In this document: positions 62,030-64,000 of the stretch, piece by piece | Numbering within the stretch: the first letter of the stretch is position 1 | Layout of the letters: every line of letters starts with the position of its first letter | Origin: Methylomicrobium sp. wino1 | GTDB taxonomy: Bacteria > Pseudomonadota > Gammaproteobacteria > Methylococcales > Methylomonadaceae | Length of the DNA stretch: 64,000 bases | NCBI RefSeq assembly: GCF_003932755.1 | Contig: NZ_CP024202.1 | Span: 1,736,001 to 1,800,000 of the forward strand | Direction of reading: 5' to 3' | Made by a program: the position numbers and the translations under genes | The notes under the pieces: generated by a model | The model's input: the letters and a program-made list of their open reading frames with translations, nothing else | Databases searched by the model: none | Told to the model about the DNA's origin: nothing

Positions 62030-62058
62030 ATGTTACTAGAGTCGCAAGGCTTTTTCAA
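62030..62058 (-). promoter_or_regulatory. candidate sigma-70 promoter of rplM-rpsI
   Basis: On the minus strand TTGAAA (62058-62053) and TAACAT (62035-62030) are spaced 17 bases apart, about 40 bases upstream of the rplM start. Confidence 0.45.
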
Positions 62059-62118
62059 GTTTATTTATCTTTTCTGAACGTTAACCTATGCGCGGTCATG
62101 CTTTAGGCTTTTGTTTTT

Positions 62119-63480
62119 CTAAAGCTTGATATTCAATGCGTGTAATTTACGGTATAAATGCGTTCGTTCCATGCCGATGATCGAGGCGAGTTTGGCGACA
62201 CTGCCGCCGGATTTTTCGAAATGGTATTCGAGATAAGCTTTTTCGAAGTGTTCCCGTGCCTCTTTCAACGGTAAGTTATAAAACTCCGGTACCGACGAGC
62301 TGCCGCTGGTTTGTTCGACTACTGCGCCCAATGCGCCTTTGACTTCGTCGAGTTCCATATCGTCCCCGACGCCGAGAATCATCAGGCGTTGAACCAGGTT
62401 TTTCAGTTCGCGCACATTACCGGGCCAACTGAAATTCCTTAAATAATTTTGGGCCGCCATCGAAAACTTTCGGAACGGCAGTTTTTCTTGATTCATGAAA
62501 TAATCGACATAAAACCCGAGCAGAGCCGGCACATCCTCGCTATGTTCGCGTAGCGGCGGAATTTCCATCGTGACTTCGTTGAGCAAATAATACAAATCCC
62601 GCCGAAACCGACCGGCCTTGACTTCTTCTTCGAGCGAGACTCGGGTCGAAGTAACGATCCTAACGTCGACGCTGACCGATTTGACTCCGCCGCTACGCAA
62701 AAAGGATCGAGATTCCAAGGCGCTAAGTAGTCTTAATTGAGACTCTTTGTCCATGCCGGCGATTTCCGAAAGGAACAAGGTTCCACCGTGAGCCTGTTCC
62801 AGCAAGCCCGGCATCGCTTTGCCGTTTTCTTCCTTGCCGAAAAATTCGATCACCGAGTTTTCCGGCGAAAGGCTACCGACCGCGACGTCGACAAACGGCC
62901 GATCCCGTCGTACGCTATTGTTATGTAGATAACGGGCATAGAGTTCTTTACCGACGCCGGCATCGCCGACGAATAGAACGCGGGTATCGTGTTGCGCGAG
63001 ACGCTTAAGTTGTTCTTTAATTCGGGCAACCGTTGCACTTTTTCCGACCGGTTCGAAATCCAATGTTTGGTATGCCTTCGGAATGGGCAGTTCGATTTGC
63101 AATTGACGCGATTCAAGCGCCCTTTCGACGATCAACAATAACTTGGCCAGAGACAACGGCTTTTCAAGGTAGTCATAAGCGCCTAGTCGCGTAGCTTCAA
63201 CGGCGGATTCGACTGAGCCGTGGCCGGACATCATGACCACCGGGGAGGCAAAACCGCCTTCGGCGATCCATTCCTTGAGGAGCGTTATCCCGTCTGTGTC
63301 GGGCATCCAGATATCCAGTAGAATCAAGTCCGGGTTTTGTTCGTTCTTTAATTGTCTGGCTTGGCTTGCGTTTTCAGCGGTGCTGACTTCGTAGCCTTCG
63401 TCTTCCAGGATTTCATGAACCAGTCGACGAATATCCGGTTCGTCGTCGACCACTAAGATGTGTGCTGCTTTTGCATTCAT
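62119..63480 (-). CDS. ntrX: NtrX-type response regulator lacking the GAFTGA loop
   Basis: The 453-residue protein has a receiver domain (VDDEPDIRRLVHEILEDEGY, phosphoacceptor aspartate in LILLDIWMPDTDG), an AAA+ domain and a C-terminal Fis-type helix-turn-helix (GSVAKLASIIGMERTHLYRK). The Walker A region reads VGDAGVGKELYARYL, which is near normal. The sigma-54 contact loop GAFTGA is missing; the region reads FFGKEENGKAMPGLLEQAHG. The Walker B region is TLFLSEIAGMD, with Ser where Asp is usual. The protein is unlikely to activate sigma-54 promoters by the classical route and may act as a DNA-binding repressor or activator with sigma-70. It follows the NtrY-like kinase by 19 bases. Confidence 0.88.
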   Translation of the reverse strand: MNAKAAHILVVDDEPDIRRLVHEILEDEGYEVSTAENASQARQLKNEQNPDLILLDIWMPDTDGITLLKEWIAEGGFASPVVMMSGHGSVESAVEATRLGAYDYLEKPLSLAKLLLIVERALESRQLQIELPIPKAYQTLDFEPVGKSATVARIKEQLKRLAQHDTRVLFVGDAGVGKELYARYLHNNSVRRDRPFVDVAVGSLSPENSVIEFFGKEENGKAMPGLLEQAHGGTLFLSEIAGMDKESQLRLLSALESRSFLRSGGVKSVSVDVRIVTSTRVSLEEEVKAGRFRRDLYYLLNEVTMEIPPLREHSEDVPALLGFYVDYFMNQEKLPFRKFSMAAQNYLRNFSWPGNVRELKNLVQRLMILGVGDDMELDEVKGALGAVVEQTSGSSSVPEFYNLPLKEAREHFEKAYLEYHFEKSGGSVAKLASIIGMERTHLYRKLHALNIKL

Positions 63481-63499
63481 AATTAAGTAAGTAATAGCG

Positions 63500-64000
63500 T
63501 TAGACGGCTGGAAGTTGGATCATGAAGCCCGCTCCGGTTTTATAGCCGGTGTCGATCCAAATGGCTCCGCCGTGTTCCTCGATAATTTTTTTGACGATGG
63601 CTAGTCCTAAACCGGTACCTTTTGCCTTGGTTGTCACATAAGGTTCGAATATTTTATCCAAATGCTCCTCTTTAATGCCCGGGCCGTCATCATGAAAAGC
63701 CATTTCGACGAACCGGGCATTATTTTTTAACCGGTTAGACACTGTGATTTTTATGTTTCCGTTTTTTTCAGTGGCTTCTAGGGCGTTTTTTATTAGGTTG
63801 TGTAGAACCTGTCGAATACTGATCCGGTCACCGTTGATCATCATAATCTCTTCTTCGACCGAAGTGGAAAATTTTGCACCCCCCTGTGAGGCGTAAAGAG
63901 TTAGCACTTCCTGGATTAGCGAGGGCAGGTTGATGTGCTCGGTTTGTTTTTTAGAGACTCTGGCATACTCGGAAAAATCGTCCACCATTTCTTTCATCGC
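63500..64000 (-). CDS. ntrY: NtrY-like sensor histidine kinase (C-terminal part)
   Basis: The reading frame is cut by the right edge, so about 165 residues of the C-terminus remain. They include the N box QVLHNLIKNALEATEKNG, the G1 box DDGPGIKEEH and the G2 box GTGLGLAIVKKIIEEHGG. The sensing and HisKA regions lie outside the window. Its place directly upstream of ntrX identifies it as the cognate kinase. Confidence 0.85.
   Translation of the reverse strand, partial: AMKEMVDDFSEYARVSKKQTEHINLPSLIQEVLTLYASQGGAKFSTSVEEEIMMINGDRISIRQVLHNLIKNALEATEKNGNIKITVSNRLKNNARFVEMAFHDDGPGIKEEHLDKIFEPYVTTKAKGTGLGLAIVKKIIEEHGGAIWIDTGYKTGAGFMIQLPAV

Overview
The window comes from a gammaproteobacterial (type I, Methylococcales-like) methanotroph. 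The main evidence is a near-complete gene set for the calcium-dependent, PQQ-linked methanol dehydrogenase (mxaB-mxaFJGIRSACKL, 28645-40227). The large subunit carries the MxaF-type alanine rather than the extra aspartate of the lanthanide enzyme XoxF. I cannot name the species from the sequence alone.

Layout. 1-5000 is an AT-rich accessory stretch: the end of a LuxR-type regulator, a small orphan gene, two exported proteins with PEP-CTERM-like tails (one frameshifted in its signal peptide), an IS630 transposase remnant, a decayed BrnT-type toxin/antitoxin pair and several dispersed hairpin repeats. 5039-9963 is housekeeping: a RimK-like ligase with an AstE/AspA-like hydrolase, a CorA transporter, a beta-CASP metallohydrolase and a small coiled-coil protein. 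An mxaD-like gene lies at 10251, about 19 kb from the rest of the mxa genes. A sigma-54 two-component pair follows (11577-14394), then a SulP anion transporter (15322-16965) with a doubled operator-like site upstream.

17268-24584 encodes six subunits related to hydrogenase-4/complex I. The 'large subunit' has lost the first NiFe cysteine pair and the C-terminal cysteine motif, while the small subunit keeps its Fe-S cysteines. This is therefore an energy-converting hydrogenase-related (Ehr-type) membrane complex, not a hydrogenase. A three-gene lipid/glycan modification set (24664-27410) and a CAP-domain exported protein follow, then the mxa cluster. The mxa cluster is interrupted by dispersed hairpin repeats and by heptamer tandem arrays, and it has a putative internal terminator between mxaI and mxaR.

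40728-57870 is a type I secretion locus: an ABC exporter, then two copies of a cassette made of a 140-codon gene and an RTX gene, then a HlyD-family adaptor. The first RTX copy is a deleted, frameshifted pseudogene of about 1 kb. The second is intact and encodes a 3,537-residue RTX protein with a FrpC-like self-processing module (predicted Asp438-Pro439 cleavage), many RTX repeats, cadherin-like domains and a VCBS-like domain. The two 140-residue proteins have identical ends and divergent centres. This locus is the best candidate here for an undescribed system.

57952-64000 returns to core genes: a lipoprotein, rpiA, ilvA, rpsI-rplM and ntrX-ntrY (the latter cut by the window edge). The encoded NtrX lacks the GAFTGA loop needed to act on sigma-54. 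Throughout the window, heptanucleotide arrays and at least three families of dispersed palindromic repeats lie between genes. In several places they supply the stop codon and last residues of a gene, or sit directly against a start codon.
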